DNA from: Magnetococcales bacterium
GTDB lineage: Bacteria; Pseudomonadota; Magnetococcia; Magnetococcales; Magnetaquicoccaceae
Reading direction: 5' to 3'
Assembly (NCBI GenBank): GCA_015232245.1
Contig: JADGAB010000004.1
Span: 1 to 39,334, forward strand
Length of the DNA: 39,334 bases
In this document: piece by piece, positions 37,601 to 39,334 of the stretch
Numbering within the stretch: the first letter of the stretch is position 1
How the letters are laid out: every line of letters begins with the position of its first letter
The notes under the pieces: model-generated
Database searches by the model: none
What the model was told of the DNA's origin: nothing
What the model saw: the letters and a program-made list of their open reading frames with translations, nothing else
Made by a program: the position numbers and the translations under genes

Positions 37601-39334
37601 CGTCGAGGCCCTGACCAAGGCCCAACCGGCCCCGTTGGCACCGGAGGAGATCCATTTGACCCTGGGCATGAACTGGATCCCGCCCAGACTCATCGAGGAG
37701 TTCGCCGAAAAAGGTCTTGGATTGCGTCACGCATCCGTCCATTCCATTCCGGAGATCAGCGAATGGACCGTGCAGGGGGACGAGAAGTCGGCGGCAGCGA
37801 CCAGCGTTTGGGGTACCCCGGAAAAAAGCGCCATTGAACTGCTGCGGTACGCACTGAACAAACAGGTGCCCCGCATCCATCACCCTGGAGAGCAGCCCGG
37901 CAAGATTGGTCCTTTGAACACCGAGGCCACCGGCGCGGCGATTTCCAAAGTGAACGAAATCCAGGAGCGGTTCAAAGAGTGGGCATACGGGAAAGACTGG
38001 CTGTTTCAACTCTACAATGACATGTTCAACAACAACGTGGTTCCAGACCGGATGGACGGCGAGTATCTGACCACTCCCGGCGTCCGGGTGGGCTGGGAGT
38101 GGCGGCCCCATCAAAAGTCCGTGATCGCCCGCATCATCATGCGCGGCAACACCTACATGGCCCACTCCGTGGGGTCAGGAAAGACCTCGGCCATGATCGG
38201 ATCGGCCATGGAAATGCGGCGGCTCGGACTGGTGAAAAAACCCATGTTCGTGGTGCCGAACCACATGTTGATCCAATTCGCATCCGAATTCTACGATCAG
38301 TACCCAAACGCCAAAATCATGGTGGCGGACGAGGAGAAATTCCACACCTCCAGACGCAAGCAGTTCATCGCGGATGTGGCCAGTCAGGATCTGGATGCGG
38401 TCATCATCACCCATTCGGCCTTTGGCATGATTCCGATCAGCGACGCCTTTCAGGACCGGTTGATTGAAGAGCAGGTCGAGCGCTATCGCAACGCCATTGC
38501 CGAGGCCCAGAGCGCAAGAAACGAAGAAGCGCGGATCACGGTCAAACGTCTGGAAAAGATGGTGCAAAAGCTTCAGGAACGCCTGACCGGTCAGGGGAAT
38601 CTGCGCAAGGATCAGGTATTCACCTTCGAAGAGATGGGGGCGGATTTCCTGTTTGTGGATGAGGCCCATGAATTCCGCAAACTGTCATTCCCGACCAGGC
38701 AGCAGTTGAAAGGGATCGATCCGGAAGGCTCCAAAAAGGCGTGGGATCTGTACACCAAAACCCGGTATCTGGAGACCGTGCGACCCGGACGCAATCTGGT
38801 GATGTCCTCCGGGACGCCGGTCACCAACACCATGGGCGAACTGTTCAATCTCTCCCGCTTCATGCAACCAAACGAATTGAAATTGAACGGGTTGGAGACC
38901 TTTGACGACTGGTCCGCCATGTACGGCACCGTTTCCGCCGACCAGGAACAGACCCCGACCGGCGGGTATCAACTGGTGACCCGGTTCAATCGCTTCGTCA
39001 ACGTGGCGGATCTGTCCCGCATGGTGCGGCAGAACATGGATGTCGTGACCTCCTCCCAACTCGGCGAGTTCGTCACCCGCCCGCAAGAGAAACGGCAACT
39101 CCATATCCTGCCACGCCTGCCCATCTTGCGGGCGTTCCAGAAACAGTTGAATACCCGGTGGGAGATCATCAAAAACCGCAATGGCAAATCAAAACCCGGG
39201 GAAGACATCATCCTGAACATCATCGGCGACGGTCGCAAGGCGGCCTTCGACATGCGGTTGATCAACAGTAACGCACCGTCCGATCCCGACAGCAAATTGA
39301 ACACCATTATCCGCAACGTGTTCGACATATGGGG
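31626..39334 (+). CDS. large polyvalent protein (DarB-like): DPW repeats, glycine zipper, PRTase, N6-adenine methylase, SF2 helicase; 3' end outside window
   Basis: Frame opens at ATG 31626 (overlaps upstream TAA) with no stop to 39334 (2,569 codons). Motifs VVIADDVFTTGGSVGQLI, VFEPGMGTGNF, AIGNPPF, AHSVGSGKTS, FLFVDEAHEF. Confidence 0.85.
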   Translation, partial: MPNYANDPWAGFELVAPKQKEVQPAKPKDPWEGYQEVKPSDSKDPWAGYQEVKPSDSKDPWAGYQEVKPSDPKDPWAGYQEVKPENAPKMTFGQAFGQGVEQAKEMGAGGIKVIGEAAGWPSFVDAGEKWRKEAHDAVEGYGQQQTFEGIRSPGDLGQWGKETVGRQIPIMAPSVIGGFAGGMIGGRIFGPIGARIGSRIGAGVGGYLINVGDVENNIMDRGDGASAPLAALGGGAVISALDSYGSGKLGDKLAGMIGKKTAENIAEVTLKDRLKGVGKAALKDGVIEGVTETAQDYVSEGSAATGTGTPFNPANIQPLESGAAGFLLGALMGGGGHLRRQGHGEQTPSGSSTQDTATQVSPIPDPAQTAQDESHINDQVEEYRDLFAHLVANGEHPDEVAKNLQELYGPQIAELGNQGVDLGEPARQDWSQAETSEPVPPHLSASGIAVPPGERAATEKGLSQEIASRMAEPAHPQPVESAPQVSPSAPLPEAAPGPEAARQPERVVNPPVAVTPLETGGQPLDIEKMADAFSQFGVSAANLEKHLGKPLSEITPDDMQTLRQTYARLQKGSSLPEEVFPDLRVAKILASRGFQDGLIFDENGQPWNTMQKARLASGGNWTTPLRNQGYNLIPYQQEGNGGWGLRVVPPEEKIATPPASPSSQINPAPMPPGAQGAPPGLAGQPATQPTPSHQEGVVVSGGTPLPPAGKGVPPAMTGTNQEAVTTGMASGGPTDVLASNGKPFVSQRAASLAAKARKISDTHEPVENSGNGWVLRSRNAQTQQAQPTQQAQPEPLTQATPDIATPEPVPEQQGGELPGVGVSVRPDAGSHVFEKDPDWLPAKKQSDIEAARRFAERHWTPKQTEAIKAQLVDPANTVFISQPSTSGQNTLPTGLAEKLAKETGGTVLDGDQFFLAQHTEQSKNIQKDRRVFHPRDYEILDPGKLRDLIHGREVVIADDVFTTGGSVGQLIRTMKAAGMPVKAVAGYVGDTRLKPEPQIISSLQGALRNAKIDVKGKDLASILTRAEIQEITRLINNARTPEARQTLARDLHGLLTGRIDPGMVANQLSGRSSGNPTGKNWGNAAHVPGIQNDAGVQTTTEPVGNREIAGKGPNDPHVSSPPGEAGDRARGFQELTGLPDQPAAPRQDHPTPSPKDGVAVSDIPAHGALEPGDIEKDPITGKEFASDESARLFTKLAKKPFEVVKVGQEKWVARPVPQPTSTQVETPDEHRPEHDPGRTQTEEPGRVRPVEERGRTAGPGPVLPGEGTGDQGHHELHQAGESERHGTESGGSGDRPGTGDELTNHRILPGSLEENRGMKTKARDNLTAIKLVKQLATQGRAATPEERQLLARYVGWGGLSGAFPNSKGDFGPGMREIGAELRQILTDEEYATARKSTQYAHYTSEPVVRAMWQAVERFGFQGGKVFEPGMGTGNFAGMMPETLVNQSDYTGVEMDPMTARIAQALYPKWDIREADFTRYQTPKNSFDLAIGNPPFADIRVKSDPEYAKHAFLLHDYFFAKSMDALKPGGILAFISSAGTLNKTDPRARNHLADRADFLGAIRLPGNAFSKNAGTEVTTDIIFLRKRQTGEAQGDRAWTRSESFTGPDKTGNPETGYRNAWFGTHPEMVLGEEGFFDRLYPGRYAVRARPGDDLNKLLATALQHLPGNVLQGKNPATPQQEKSDTRVVETKNGSYYVRDGGLFQFVEGRGVPVLTRGPGVVGGMTRAEQEVVKRLIPMRDALRAVYAADAGNDTQDAAKARKTLNRLYDAFVATHGPINKTVVTTSKPTLLQQERARNEARDQSEGFFDEGSFDPSAMILANRPIKEIAEARQKARNEAAARNRSWDEGSFDPGKMPDNETFRYPNIDPFTDDPESYRLRSIEAYDKETDKASKRRVFTENPVAAETAPVIRSVGDALMHVLNKTGRVDIDATAEVAGKNRDAVIQELGDRVFQIPGSNDQWVTRHEYLSGRVKTKLKEAMEAAKRDPSFERNVEALTKAQPAPLAPEEIHLTLGMNWIPPRLIEEFAEKGLGLRHASVHSIPEISEWTVQGDEKSAAATSVWGTPEKSAIELLRYALNKQVPRIHHPGEQPGKIGPLNTEATGAAISKVNEIQERFKEWAYGKDWLFQLYNDMFNNNVVPDRMDGEYLTTPGVRVGWEWRPHQKSVIARIIMRGNTYMAHSVGSGKTSAMIGSAMEMRRLGLVKKPMFVVPNHMLIQFASEFYDQYPNAKIMVADEEKFHTSRRKQFIADVASQDLDAVIITHSAFGMIPISDAFQDRLIEEQVERYRNAIAEAQSARNEEARITVKRLEKMVQKLQERLTGQGNLRKDQVFTFEEMGADFLFVDEAHEFRKLSFPTRQQLKGIDPEGSKKAWDLYTKTRYLETVRPGRNLVMSSGTPVTNTMGELFNLSRFMQPNELKLNGLETFDDWSAMYGTVSADQEQTPTGGYQLVTRFNRFVNVADLSRMVRQNMDVVTSSQLGEFVTRPQEKRQLHILPRLPILRAFQKQLNTRWEIIKNRNGKSKPGEDIILNIIGDGRKAAFDMRLINSNAPSDPDSKLNTIIRNVFDIW
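31707..31877 (+). repeat. 45-bp tandem repeat, four copies, encoding KDPWAGYQEVKPSDS
   Basis: Units start at 31707, 31752, 31797, 31842; nearly identical at nucleotide level. Confidence 0.95.
34735..34950 (+). CDS. embedded +1-frame ORF (71 aa) inside the giant ORF
   Basis: ATG 34735 with GAGG 10 nt upstream. MRELLKPVKPLPETYMGYSPEELIQVWLQINSPGGAVGTPREKIGAMRRMFLEYKMTPGFKRPPSPWEIGR. GC3 about 63% vs about 46% for the giant frame. Confidence 0.5.
   Translation: MRELLKPVKPLPETYMGYSPEELIQVWLQINSPGGAVGTPREKIGAMRRMFLEYKMTPGFKRPPSPWEIGR
35308..35532 (+). CDS. embedded +1-frame ORF (74 aa) inside the giant ORF
   Basis: ATG 35308 with GGAG 7 nt upstream. MNIDPNMILGELKLKNPEEYARLKKEGGLQALDQYCREKEREIRDTMSFIKPVNPNATEPNPADLVIARELAMS. 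GC3 about 84% vs about 34% for the giant frame over the same bases. Confidence 0.65.
   Translation: MNIDPNMILGELKLKNPEEYARLKKEGGLQALDQYCREKEREIRDTMSFIKPVNPNATEPNPADLVIARELAMS

Noticed and set aside
1-39334. tRNA, rRNA or insertion sequence elements
   Set aside because: No cloverleaf, rRNA or transposase signature recognised by eye; a tRNAscan/ISfinder run would be needed to exclude them fully.

Overview
The window reads as a phage/prophage genome with podovirus-like gene order and almost all coding on the + strand. Left to right:
(i) An edge with a C-terminally truncated tyrosine recombinase, a lone AAA+ ATPase, a Mom/GNAT-like protein and a C5-cytosine methyltransferase.
(ii) A replication module: an O-like initiator carrying a candidate iteron origin, then a DnaC-like loader.
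(iii) A DUF6362-like protein, an HTH protein, a minus-strand HicA/HicB pair and a complete integrase.
(iv) A lysis cassette with an M15 peptidase.
(v) TerS, TerL, P22-like portal, scaffold-like protein and N4-gp56/DUF4043-like capsid.
(vi) Tail and receptor-binding genes with Asp-boxes, discoidin-like domains and extreme low-complexity repeats.
(vii) A giant ORF that opens at 31626 and has no stop before the window ends (at least 2,569 codons). The ORF track misses it because there is no in-window stop. It looks like a DarB-type large polyvalent protein: DPW repeats, glycine zipper, PRTase, N6-adenine methylase, SF2 helicase.
The observation most worth following up is that two short ORFs with Shine-Dalgarno sequences (34735-34950 and 35308-35532) lie in the +1 frame inside linkers of this giant ORF. 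Hand-counted third-position GC favours the embedded frame in both. No homology search was run; family names come from motif recognition.
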